Shown: positions 35,931 to 44,039 of the stretch, piece by piece
Layout: every line of letters begins with the position of its first letter
How positions within the stretch are numbered: the stretch's first letter is position 1
DNA from: CAZMCH01 sp964564735
GTDB taxonomy: Bacteria > Poribacteria > DTPJ01
NCBI GenBank assembly: GCA_964564735.1
Contig: CAZMCH010000005.1
Location: forward strand, 1 to 64,000
Reading direction: 5' to 3'
Length of the DNA: 64,000 nt
The notes under the pieces: generated by a model
Told to the model about the DNA's origin: nothing
Database searches by the model: none
The model's input: only the letters and a program-made list of their open reading frames with translations
Program-made: the position numbers and the translations under genes

Positions 35931-35959
35931 TTGATAGTTACTTAATGCTTTAATATTTT
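35931..35959 (+). promoter_or_regulatory. Probable sigma-70 type promoter of the Scm cassette
   Basis: TTGATA (35931-35936), a 17-base spacer, then TATTTT (35954-35959). Transcription would start near 35966, at the edge of the palindrome that follows. Confidence 0.5.
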
Positions 35960-35965
35960 ATCTAT

Positions 35966-35981
35966 TTGAGAAATTTCTCAA
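35966..35981. promoter_or_regulatory. Perfect 16-base palindrome before scmE, candidate operator
   Basis: TTGAGAAATTTCTCAA is its own complement and lies from about +1 to +16 of the predicted transcript and 13 bases before the scmE start codon. It could bind a dimeric repressor. As RNA its stem would have no loop-forming spacer, so DNA binding is likelier. Confidence 0.45.
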
Positions 35982-35994
35982 TCAAAAAGGAATA

Positions 35995-37110
35995 ATGGAA
36001 ATGAAACTGATTAATACGCCAAGAACTCTTGATATAGAAATAACTAATAGATGTAACCTCAGATGTAATTATTGCAGTCATTTTACAAGCAGCGGCGATG
36101 TTGATCATGATTTGCCCAAAGAGGAATGGCTAAAATTCTTTGAAGAATTAAACAAATATGCAATTCTTGATGTTACCATTTCTGGTGGTGAGGCTTTTTA
36201 TCGCAAAGATTTAAAAGATATAATAGACGGAATTGTGCATAATAGAATGCGTTTTAGTATTCTCAGTAATGGAACATTGATCGATGATGATATGGCAGAA
36301 TTTTTATCATTAACAGGACGTTGTAACAGCGTTCAAGTATCAATTGATGGTTCTGTTCCAACTACTCACGATTCTTTTAGAGGAAAAGGCAATTTTGTAA
36401 AAGCAGTAAATGGAGTCAAAGCCCTTCAAAAACATGGTATTAATGTTGCCATTAGAGTTACAATTCATAAAAAGAATGTAGATGAACTTGATGATATTGC
36501 AAAATTTTTATTGGAAGATATGGGACTTCCTAATTTTTCAACCAATTCAGCTTCATATATGGGATTATGCAGACAAAACGCAGAGCAAGTTCAATTAACT
36601 GCTGATGAACGCAGTAGAGCTATGGTAACTTTATTAAGGCTTTCTAAGAAATATGATGGGCGCATAAGTGCAAATGCTGGTCCATTGGCTGAGGGACGGG
36701 CATGGCTTGAAATGGAAAAAGCTAGATTAGAAAATAAAGAAGCAATTGCAAATAGGGGGTATCTTACTGGTTGTGGTGGATTCTGGAGCAAGCTTGCTGT
36801 GCGCGCTGATGGTGTTATAATTCCATGCGGACAGATGCCACATATTGAATTGGGACGGATTAATCAGGATGATCTTAAAGACATCTGGCAAAATAGCCCG
36901 GAACTGAAAAGATTAAGAGAAAGGCGTGATATACCACTAAGTGAATTTGAATTCTGTAACGGTTGTGAGTATATAAATTATTGCACTGGAAGTTGTCCTG
37001 CCTTAGCTTATACACTTATAGGGATTGATAATCATCCAAGTCCTGATTCTTGTCTGAGAAGATTTCTTAGTGAAGGTGGCAAAATTCCAGACGAAAACTT
37101 ACTTTATTAA
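35995..37110 (+). CDS. scmE: Radical SAM/SPASM peptide maturase, ScmE type
   Basis: A 371-residue protein. C20-x3-C24-x2-C27 (N-R-C-N-L-R-C-N-Y-C) binds the radical SAM cluster; S-G-G-E-A-F is the G-G-E motif. The C-terminal SPASM cysteines run from T-G-C-G-G-F-W and I-I-P-C to F-C-N-G-C-E-Y-I-N-Y-C-T-G-S-C-P. Whole stretches (S-N-S-V-like Q-V-S-I-D-G-S, T-N-S-A-S-Y-M-G-L-C-R-Q-N-A-E-Q-V) agree with my memory of ScmE from SynChlorMet cassettes. Such enzymes form new bonds on a ribosomal peptide. First gene of the cassette, 37 bases before scmF. Confidence 0.88.
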   Translation: MEMKLINTPRTLDIEITNRCNLRCNYCSHFTSSGDVDHDLPKEEWLKFFEELNKYAILDVTISGGEAFYRKDLKDIIDGIVHNRMRFSILSNGTLIDDDMAEFLSLTGRCNSVQVSIDGSVPTTHDSFRGKGNFVKAVNGVKALQKHGINVAIRVTIHKKNVDELDDIAKFLLEDMGLPNFSTNSASYMGLCRQNAEQVQLTADERSRAMVTLLRLSKKYDGRISANAGPLAEGRAWLEMEKARLENKEAIANRGYLTGCGGFWSKLAVRADGVIIPCGQMPHIELGRINQDDLKDIWQNSPELKRLRERRDIPLSEFEFCNGCEYINYCTGSCPALAYTLIGIDNHPSPDSCLRRFLSEGGKIPDENLLY

Positions 37111-37147
37111 TAAAATAATTATTATAAACAATCTTAGGATGTAGATT

Positions 37148-38245
37148 ATGGAAAACGAAAAAAAAGAGGAAAAAACATATCATTTGAATACAATTTATTT
37201 TTATCTTACTGAAGGATGCAATCTTGCATGTCGACATTGTTGGATAGCACCTCATTATCAAACAGCGGAACATAAATATCCCGCACTTGATTTGGAACTC
37301 TTCAGATCGATACTTAGGCAAGCAAAGACAATGAATCTATCAGGGGTTAAATTAACTGGTGGAGAACCGCTTTTACATCCACAAATTCTTGATATAATAG
37401 AAATAATTCGGGCTGAAGACCTTAGGCTTACAATGGAAACAAATGGCGTTTTATGCACACCTGAAATAGCAAAAGAAATTTCTTTAGGAAAAAATGCTTT
37501 TGTATCAGTTAGTATCGATTCTACTGACCCGGAAATTCATGAATGGATAAGGGGAGTAAAGGGCAGTTTCGAGATGGCGATTGAGGGCGTGCGCAATCTT
37601 GTAAGATATAAGCTTAGACCACAGATCATCATGACTATTATGCGTCGCAATAAAGATCAGATTGAACCTATAGTCAGATTAGCAGAAGCCTTAGGTGCAG
37701 GTTCTGTAAAATATAATATCCTTCAACCAACTGCCAGAGGCGAAACCATGCACGAACAGGGCGAAACATTGAGCATTGAAGAACTTATCAAAATTGGTAG
37801 CTGGGTTGAGAATGAGCTTTCAAAAACAACAAATCTAAATCTTATCTACAGTCATCCAATAGCCTTCCGTCCATTTAGTAACATATTTGGAAAAGGTAGT
37901 GATGGGTGTGGTGTTTGTGGGATATTCGGTATAATTGGTGTTTTGGCTAATGGCTCTTATGCTTTGTGTGGTATTGGTGAAACTGTGTCTGAACTTGTCT
38001 TTGGACATGCAAGCACCGATCGTCTGGAGGATGTATGGAAAAATAATAAAATTCTTAATGAAATTCGTTCTGGATTACCAAGGCAACTAGAAGGGATCTG
38101 TAACGAATGTGTTATGAAAAATATATGTTTGGGTAATTGCATAGCTCAAAATTATTATAGCAATAAATCTCTTTGGGCGCCTTATTGGTATTGCAAAGAA
38201 GCAAAAGAAAAAGGGCTTTTTCCAGAAACTCGTATTCGTAAATAA
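37148..38245 (+). CDS. scmF: Radical SAM/SPASM peptide maturase, ScmF type
   Basis: A 365-residue protein with C24-x3-C28-x2-C31 (E-G-C-N-L-A-C-R-H-C-W), L-T-G-G-E-P-L-L, V-S-I-D-S-T, and SPASM cysteines in G-C-G-V-C-G-I-F-G and I-C-N-E-C-V-M-K-N-I-C-L-G-N-C. The opening L-N-T-I-Y-F-Y-L-T-E-G-C and the ending L-F-P-E-T-R-I-R match the ScmF family as I recall it. It probably acts with ScmE on the Cys-rich peptide encoded next. ScmE and ScmF are too different to be a recent duplication. Confidence 0.88.
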   Translation: MENEKKEEKTYHLNTIYFYLTEGCNLACRHCWIAPHYQTAEHKYPALDLELFRSILRQAKTMNLSGVKLTGGEPLLHPQILDIIEIIRAEDLRLTMETNGVLCTPEIAKEISLGKNAFVSVSIDSTDPEIHEWIRGVKGSFEMAIEGVRNLVRYKLRPQIIMTIMRRNKDQIEPIVRLAEALGAGSVKYNILQPTARGETMHEQGETLSIEELIKIGSWVENELSKTTNLNLIYSHPIAFRPFSNIFGKGSDGCGVCGIFGIIGVLANGSYALCGIGETVSELVFGHASTDRLEDVWKNNKILNEIRSGLPRQLEGICNECVMKNICLGNCIAQNYYSNKSLWAPYWYCKEAKEKGLFPETRIRK

Positions 38246-38300
38246 TTATTATTTTACTATATCGCTACCATTAAAAAATATAAAATGGGGGTAGTCTAAA

Positions 38301-38573
38301 ATGGCTAAAAAATATGAAAAACCTTGCTTAATTAGTTTAGATGAAAACGATATGACAATCGGTGTATGTGAACCCGGAACAGGTCCCACAAGTGAAAATA
38401 GATGTGGAACTGGTAATAACGCCGCTGGTTGGGGGCAATCGGGTGCTTGTTCTTACGGAATAAGTGCAAATGGTATTGCTCCTAGTTGCAAAAATGGTGA
38501 AACAGCCCAGCAAAGTTGTGGTTCAGGAACTTCAGCAAAGGATCTTTGTAGCACAGGAACTGGTGTAAAATAA
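38301..38573 (+). CDS. scmA: Cys/Gly-rich precursor peptide of the Scm cassette (ScmA type)
   Basis: A 90-residue peptide behind a GGGGG ribosome binding site. A leader of about 20 residues (K-K-Y-E-K-P-C-L-I-S-L-D-E) resembles RiPP leaders of the form K-K-x-Y-x-x-P. The core repeats C-x-x-G six times, at Cys 23, 35, 50, 63, 73 and 83, in Gly/Thr/Ser/Asn-rich sequence and ending C-S-T-G-T-G. Cysteine spacing is 12, 15, 13, 10, 10. This is the likely substrate of ScmE and ScmF. The bond formed (thioether or other) is not known. Confidence 0.82.
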   Translation: MAKKYEKPCLISLDENDMTIGVCEPGTGPTSENRCGTGNNAAGWGQSGACSYGISANGIAPSCKNGETAQQSCGSGTSAKDLCSTGTGVK

Positions 38574-38596
38574 GTTTCAATTATTGAGGCAATTTT

Positions 38597-39514
38597 GTGG
38601 AGATTCAGAATTTGTCAAATTATCATTTGAAGCTGTCTAACAATTTAAATTTATGCTTTATGGGTGATAATACTGCTGAATCATGGCTACAAAAATTTTC
38701 TACAATAATGAGGCTTAATCCGTCTGAATCGTGTTATAACTGCATTAAATTCATTTTTGTTAGGAATGAGATAAAAGAAAATAATTATAGCATTATTGAT
38801 AATCTTGGGTTAAGCTATAAATTTGATCTTCCCAATTCAGACTGGAAATTATGGTATTATCATCCTATTGAGTTTTGGTTTCATCCAGATATTTCAGATA
38901 TTATATGTAATATTGGTTCTGAAATAAGCTATAATACAGAAATTGTAAAAATGGGGCATATAGTTCACCTAATATATATGCTTGCGCTCAATCAGGGTGG
39001 TATTCCATTACACTCAGCGTTAATTGAAAGACATGGCATTGGCGTTGCATTAGCAGGTCCCGGGGGAATCGGCAAATCAACTTGTAGTCGTCGTATAGTT
39101 CCTCCTTGGCGCTCTTTGTGTGATGATCAGATTCTTATTTTGCCTGATAAGGATGGGCGATATATTGCCCATCCATTACCTACTTGGAGTGATTATTTAA
39201 TTCGTCGACAGGAAAACACATGGAATACTCAAGAGCATGTCAACCTTAATGCCATATTTTTCTTAAAAAGAGCCGAGTATGATAAAGCTGTCCCAATCAA
39301 ACAAGGAGAATCCGTATTATATATAAATAGTTCCGTTAATCAGATTTTTAGCCGAAATTTAGATGAAATGGATAAAGATAAACTCCTTTCAGTCAATAAT
39401 AAACTTTTTAATAACATCTGCCAAGTCAGTAAAAATATCCCTATTTATAACTTATATTTCAGTTCCACTGGTCAGTTTTGGAAAGAAATAGAAACAACTT
39501 TAGGTATTGCTTGA
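38597..39514 (+). CDS. scmC: HPr-kinase-like protein, ScmC type
   Basis: A 305-residue protein from a GTG start 24 bases after scmA. H-S-A-L-I-E-R-H then A-G-P-G-G-I-G-K-S-T (near residue 155) is a Walker A typical of HPr kinase/phosphorylase folds, followed by S-L-C-D-D-Q-I-L-I, the HprK D-D motif. Such kinase-like proteins recur in RiPP cassettes with PqqD and nucleotidyltransferase genes. They may phosphorylate or adenylate a peptide, but their role is unproven. It matches ScmC as I recall it. Confidence 0.8.
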   Translation: MEIQNLSNYHLKLSNNLNLCFMGDNTAESWLQKFSTIMRLNPSESCYNCIKFIFVRNEIKENNYSIIDNLGLSYKFDLPNSDWKLWYYHPIEFWFHPDISDIICNIGSEISYNTEIVKMGHIVHLIYMLALNQGGIPLHSALIERHGIGVALAGPGGIGKSTCSRRIVPPWRSLCDDQILILPDKDGRYIAHPLPTWSDYLIRRQENTWNTQEHVNLNAIFFLKRAEYDKAVPIKQGESVLYINSSVNQIFSRNLDEMDKDKLLSVNNKLFNNICQVSKNIPIYNLYFSSTGQFWKEIETTLGIA

Positions 39515-39518
39515 ATCC

Positions 39519-40970
39519 CTATTTTGTCATTACAGTTTTTCTTGTAGCCACAAAATTCCCTGCCAGAATGGTATAAAAATAGATACCACTAGCGACATAT
39601 TCACCTTCTTCATTTTTACCATCCCAATAACACGCTTTGTCTCTGCTTGTATATTTCCCTATATTTTTATATCCAAGGTCTAATAACCTAACTAAATTCC
39701 CTGTTTCGTCATATATTTTAATCTTTACATCAACAGGTTCGTTTAATTCATAGGGGATCCATGTTTCTGGATTAAATGGACTGGGATAATTTTGGTATAG
39801 TTTTGTCTGTCCTATAAGTAATTCTGGAGATTGTTTTTTGCGAGGATTTTTAGCAATCAAGTCTGACGTTGTTGGTATTATCTTATAAATACTTCCTGAT
39901 TCCATATTTGACGTTTCATCTTGCCATGGACATATTCCCAAACCTACATAGAAAATCCCATCGATATACTCAAAGGATAAGGGAGTGGCGGGCAAATTAA
40001 ATTCTTCTATTTTTTGCCAAGCTTTCATATCTGAGGAAGAATATATACAGCCACTAAAACCATTTGTAGCATTTGAGGCAGTAAGGACATAACACTGACC
40101 ATTATTCACAAGGGTATCACAAACATAGCTTTTTGCAAATTCTCTTACTGCAATAGAATTATTTTGAATACTATCTATTAGAAATAACTGAGATTTTGAG
40201 CTATTAGAAGAGATATAGAGTATTTTATTTCCAAATCTAACCAAATTATTTATTGATGTTGATTTTGAGGTTGTGGCAATTCTAATTTTTAGTTCTTCAA
40301 TTGTTCCATTTGAGTATTTATAGGCAGAAGCGTTTCCTGTATCACTCAAAGCCATTATGAATAGATAATTATCCATTGGAATAATTTTCTTAAATCTTAT
40401 CTTATCAGCATACGATTTTTTTATAATATATTGCCAGCTTTTCCCCATATCCGAAGACTCAATAACTTCACATCCATTTATAGATTCTATAGCAGAATAG
40501 ATTTTATTTTCAAAGAAAGCAACATCGCAAACATGAACCGCGCAAGGCAATGTCCTATATTTACTCCATGTCATATTATCTTTAATATATATATTTCCAA
40601 AATCCCATGATTCTATCGCATCGGCTCCGGGGATAAAAAGTTTTCCCTCATAATTACGAAATAATATAATCTGTTCATCATCAACCTTAAATTCACTCTG
40701 AAATGTGCCATTAACATCCATAGACCATATATTTATAGGACCTCTGTTTCTCCACAAATCACCACTTGCAATATATATTTTCCCATTATAATATTGCATA
40801 TCCCAAGCTGAACGGGCAAAAGTATCTGAAAAATCATTATTTGGAAACTGGTTTGAGCTAGGATTACACAACCTAATCGGTTCTGCAACGATAAATGAAA
40901 TGCTGTTATAAAATATTAGGCTAAAAACTAGGAATAAAAAGAATTTAGGTAATGTTTTTACATATTGCAT
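39519..40970 (-). CDS. Secreted beta-propeller-like protein with FlgD/T9SS-type C-terminal domain
   Basis: A 483-residue protein on the opposite strand, convergent with scmC with four bases between stops. Signal peptide at residues 10-29. The body is a run of short beta units (W-D-M-Q-Y-Y-N-G-K-I-Y-I-A-S-G-D near 55) that suggests a propeller. The last 90 residues start L-Y-Q-N-Y-P-S-P-F-N-P-E-T-W-I-P-Y and end G-I-Y-F-Y-T-I-L-A, a FlgD-like Ig or type A T9SS sorting domain. It is not obviously part of the Scm cassette. Confidence 0.8.
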   Translation of the reverse strand: MQYVKTLPKFFLFLVFSLIFYNSISFIVAEPIRLCNPSSNQFPNNDFSDTFARSAWDMQYYNGKIYIASGDLWRNRGPINIWSMDVNGTFQSEFKVDDEQIILFRNYEGKLFIPGADAIESWDFGNIYIKDNMTWSKYRTLPCAVHVCDVAFFENKIYSAIESINGCEVIESSDMGKSWQYIIKKSYADKIRFKKIIPMDNYLFIMALSDTGNASAYKYSNGTIEELKIRIATTSKSTSINNLVRFGNKILYISSNSSKSQLFLIDSIQNNSIAVREFAKSYVCDTLVNNGQCYVLTASNATNGFSGCIYSSSDMKAWQKIEEFNLPATPLSFEYIDGIFYVGLGICPWQDETSNMESGSIYKIIPTTSDLIAKNPRKKQSPELLIGQTKLYQNYPSPFNPETWIPYELNEPVDVKIKIYDETGNLVRLLDLGYKNIGKYTSRDKACYWDGKNEEGEYVASGIYFYTILAGNFVATRKTVMTK

Positions 40971-41108
40971 ATTTTAATCTCCTTATGACAAAAAATTACA
41001 GGCAATAGCCCATTTGTTACTATTACTTATCGTAATTTTTTGCATAAAACTTTAGCGGAGAGTATAAAATGCAATTGCAAAATAAATGACCTAAATTCCT
41101 GCAAACCA

Positions 41109-41137
41109 TTGACAAATAATAATGATTAAGAGATAAT
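41109..41137 (+). promoter_or_regulatory. Sigma-70 type promoter before the SipW-like gene
   Basis: TTGACA (41109-41114), 17 bases, GATAAT (41132-41137). It reads into the peptidase and nucleotidyltransferase-fold genes, so these can be expressed apart from the Scm genes. Confidence 0.6.
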
Positions 41138-41180
41138 TATCTTTAAAATATAATCATATAAATTTCTAATAAAGAGTGAT

Positions 41181-41843
41181 ATGAATAATTCTAATAATCT
41201 ATCCAAATCAATAATATATACTGGTCCAAGTATGAATCCTACTCTTAAAAACCTTGATATACTTGAGGTCGTTCCATATAAAGATAAAAATGTAAGAAAA
41301 GGGGATGTAATTACTTTTGTATCATATTTGCATGATCGCAGTATCACACATAGAGTTATTTCTGTTGATTCCAGAGGCATAAGGACGCTTGGCGATAATA
41401 ACAAATATGCAGATGTTGGATTTCGTCAAATAGAAGACATTATTGGTAAGGTTGTATATGCAAGAAGAAAAAACAGACGTCTAAGAATATATGGAGGAAA
41501 AATAGGTCAAATATATGTCATTTGGATTAGGTTTCTTCGTCGTATTAAAATTATGCTTAGTTATTCTTTGCTTATATTTCGTCCTGCCTATTATTATCTA
41601 TGTAGAAGGTCATACCATATAGGAAAATATATCCCACCAGGGCTTAAACCAAGAGTGCTGACATTTACAAAAGGAGATGTTGTTGATAAGCAAATAGTCA
41701 TGGGAAAACGAGTCATTGGAAGACGTTCTCCAAATGGCATAGGATGGCAAATAAAACCGCCTTTTAGGATTTTTATAAATGAAGAAAAATTAAATGATCT
41801 CTCACAAATGAAAAAAAACGATGATAAATCTCGCCAGGATTAA
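41181..41843 (+). CDS. S24/S26-type serine peptidase, SipW-like (Ser/His)
   Basis: A 220-residue protein. G-P-S-M-N-P-T-L near residue 17 holds the nucleophile serine, K-G-D-V-I-T-F the signal-peptidase box, and S-I-T-H-R-V-I the general-base histidine that replaces lysine in SipW/Sec11-type enzymes. There is no N-terminal membrane anchor; a hydrophobic stretch occurs near residues 110-125, and a second G-D-V-V-D-K-Q box occurs near 165. Similar genes recur in PqqD/kinase/nucleotidyltransferase RiPP loci. It may trim a leader peptide, but that is inference. Confidence 0.72.
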   Translation: MNNSNNLSKSIIYTGPSMNPTLKNLDILEVVPYKDKNVRKGDVITFVSYLHDRSITHRVISVDSRGIRTLGDNNKYADVGFRQIEDIIGKVVYARRKNRRLRIYGGKIGQIYVIWIRFLRRIKIMLSYSLLIFRPAYYYLCRRSYHIGKYIPPGLKPRVLTFTKGDVVDKQIVMGKRVIGRRSPNGIGWQIKPPFRIFINEEKLNDLSQMKKNDDKSRQD

Positions 41844-41870
41844 TTCTCTTTATATAATATTATTTCTATT

Positions 41871-42998
41871 ATGAATAACAAAAACCAAAATGAAATATTA
41901 TTAAGCCTGCTAGATATACCAACCAGCGTCAATATCGATATCGAAAAAATAACTCATGATGAATGGAATGATTTAATTGAGAAAGCTAAAAGTCTAAGAG
42001 TAGCTTCCATTCTTTATTATTCCATTAGTAAAAGTGATAAAGTAAGTAAAATACCAAAAGATGTTTTAATGAGTCTGCGAAAGACATATCTTTATTATTT
42101 GTCTATAAATATGCGATTGCAAAAAGAACTTTCAATTATTATTGATAAAATGCAAAGTGAAGGTATAAAGATTATTATTTTAAAGGGTTTTGCTCTTGGG
42201 GAAACAGTCTATAATAATATTGCCCTTAGACCTATGGTAGATATCGATATGATAGTAAATACTGCACATTTCAAAAGTTTTGATCGAATCATGCTAAATC
42301 TTGGATGGAAAAATAAATCTTTTATGAACAGATTAGGCTTTAATATAGAACATAACAAGCATATAGAATACTCAAAAGACAAGTTATATATTGAAGTGCA
42401 TCCAAAAATATATGAATTACCTCTTATTGATCCGTGGGAAAGAGCCATAAAGACAGAAATAGCAGGAACAAAGGCTTTTATTTTGGGAAACGAAGACTTT
42501 TTTATGCACCTATGTCTTCACCTGGAGTATCATGGATTAAGTATATTATCTAACCTATTGTGGTATATTGATATTTTGGAATTTATGAAAATTCACCAAG
42601 ATAACATAGATTGGGATTATATTATAAACACAGCAATAAAAAACAAAGTCAATTATCATCTATATAAAATTCTAGAATCTATTAATAGTCAATTAGGGGG
42701 AAATATTTCAAAACATATTCTTAACCAACTTGAGAGTAATAATTCTTCACAATCAAAAAAAATGATTACAGACTTGATGGCTAGAATTTTTGGTCATGAT
42801 GCTTTGCCAATACATGTTAAAACTTATATTACATTCAGAAGTATTTTTCCAAGCAAAGATTATATTATATATCATTATTCATCAAAACATCCACGCCTAT
42901 TTTTTATCTATTATTTTGTTCATATAAAATCAGGTGTCAAAAAACTTTTTAATGAATTGATCAAAATCATTTTTCCTCCAAAACACAAAAAATCTTAG
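41871..42998 (+). CDS. Nucleotidyltransferase-fold protein (NTP_transf_5 type)
   Basis: A 375-residue protein with I-I-I-L-K-G-F-A-L-G-E-T-V-Y and R-P-M-V-D-I-D-M-I-V (the G and D-x-D signatures), then H-K-H-I-E-Y and I-E-V-H-P-K-I-Y. This is the uncharacterised nucleotidyltransferase family often encoded with PqqD and HPr-kinase-like genes in RiPP loci. It follows the SipW-like gene by 27 bases on the same strand. The C-terminal half is helical. Its substrate, peptide or protein, is unknown. Confidence 0.78.
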   Translation: MNNKNQNEILLSLLDIPTSVNIDIEKITHDEWNDLIEKAKSLRVASILYYSISKSDKVSKIPKDVLMSLRKTYLYYLSINMRLQKELSIIIDKMQSEGIKIIILKGFALGETVYNNIALRPMVDIDMIVNTAHFKSFDRIMLNLGWKNKSFMNRLGFNIEHNKHIEYSKDKLYIEVHPKIYELPLIDPWERAIKTEIAGTKAFILGNEDFFMHLCLHLEYHGLSILSNLLWYIDILEFMKIHQDNIDWDYIINTAIKNKVNYHLYKILESINSQLGGNISKHILNQLESNNSSQSKKMITDLMARIFGHDALPIHVKTYITFRSIFPSKDYIIYHYSSKHPRLFFIYYFVHIKSGVKKLFNELIKIIFPPKHKKS

Positions 42999-43152
42999 AA
43001 ATACGACTTTTTCACTTATAAAACTAGATAGTAATCTTGTCTATTGTAAAATAATTATCTCCCAAAAACGTGTTGACTGACAATAATCTGTATGATAGAA
43101 TTGATTTGTCTTATGAAATCATCATTTCTATTAATGTTGTGGAGGAATAATC

Positions 43153-43911
43153 ATGAAAAAGAAATTGAGTCTTACTAATTATCTAATACTAATCCTAAGT
43201 ATAAATTTTATTTTTATTGTTCCGTTACAAGCACAACAGATAATTGAAAAAGGGCTTGTTAGCTATTGGTCTTTTAATAAGAAAGACATTGATGGTAATA
43301 CTGCAAAAGATTCTTTTGGGAAAAACAATGGTGAAATAAAAGGCTGTAAACCTGCCAATGGGAAATATGGAGAGGCATTGGAGTTTGATGGCGTGTCAAA
43401 CTACGTTGAGGTTCCTGATGATAAGACTTTACAGCTATGGGAAAATTATACTATCGAAGCTTGGATATTCCAATATGAATCACGCAGTAGCAGGATTATT
43501 GACAAAATAACTGCTGGGACTGCGGATGGTCCACATCTTGATACTCATCCGGGAACAACGTTAAGATCGTGTGCAGGTAATTGTTTTTCTTCTAAGGACA
43601 CTTATGATCTAAACGAGTGGTTTCATGCTGGTATGACATTTAATAAGGGAAAAGTCGTTATATATCTCAATGGTAAAGCTAATGGTGAAGGTGAGACTAC
43701 ATCACCTCTGGCAGGGAACGCCCTTTCGCTAAAAATAGGTGCTGATAGCAATGGAGCTAACCTATTCAAAGGTATAATAGACGAGGTGCGTATTTACAAT
43801 ATTGCTTTATCTGCAAACGATATAAAACAAAATATGAGCGCATCAAGCCTTTCAGTTGATACTAGACAGAAACTTGCTTCTACATGGGGCGATATTAAAG
43901 ATAAGATATGA
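43153..43911 (+). CDS. Secreted LamG-domain protein with conserved C-terminal tail
   Basis: A 252-residue protein with a strong GGAGGA site and signal peptide (residues 1-28, ending L-Q-A-Q). The LamG/concanavalin domain shows S-Y-W-S-F-N, G-K-Y-G-E-A-L-E-F-D-G, Y-T-I-E-A-W-I, W-F-H-A-G-M-T-F and G-I-I-D-E-V-R-I-Y-N. It ends Q-K-L-A-S-T-W-G-D-I-K-D-K-I, the shared tail. The domain probably binds a glycan or protein at the cell surface. Confidence 0.85.
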   Translation: MKKKLSLTNYLILILSINFIFIVPLQAQQIIEKGLVSYWSFNKKDIDGNTAKDSFGKNNGEIKGCKPANGKYGEALEFDGVSNYVEVPDDKTLQLWENYTIEAWIFQYESRSSRIIDKITAGTADGPHLDTHPGTTLRSCAGNCFSSKDTYDLNEWFHAGMTFNKGKVVIYLNGKANGEGETTSPLAGNALSLKIGADSNGANLFKGIIDEVRIYNIALSANDIKQNMSASSLSVDTRQKLASTWGDIKDKI

Positions 43912-44039
43912 AAATGCAATAATTTTAGTTGACAAAAAAAGGAAATTAAAGACAAACAAAATTATCTTGTATGAATAAAAATACTTGATGAGTGTATAAC
44001 AGCAAATCTAACTCATTGAGTTATAAGAAAGATAAACAG

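Noticed and set aside
43073..43096. TTGACT...TATGAT before the LamG gene as a promoter.
   Set aside because: The spacer is only 12 bases, too short for a sigma-70 promoter.
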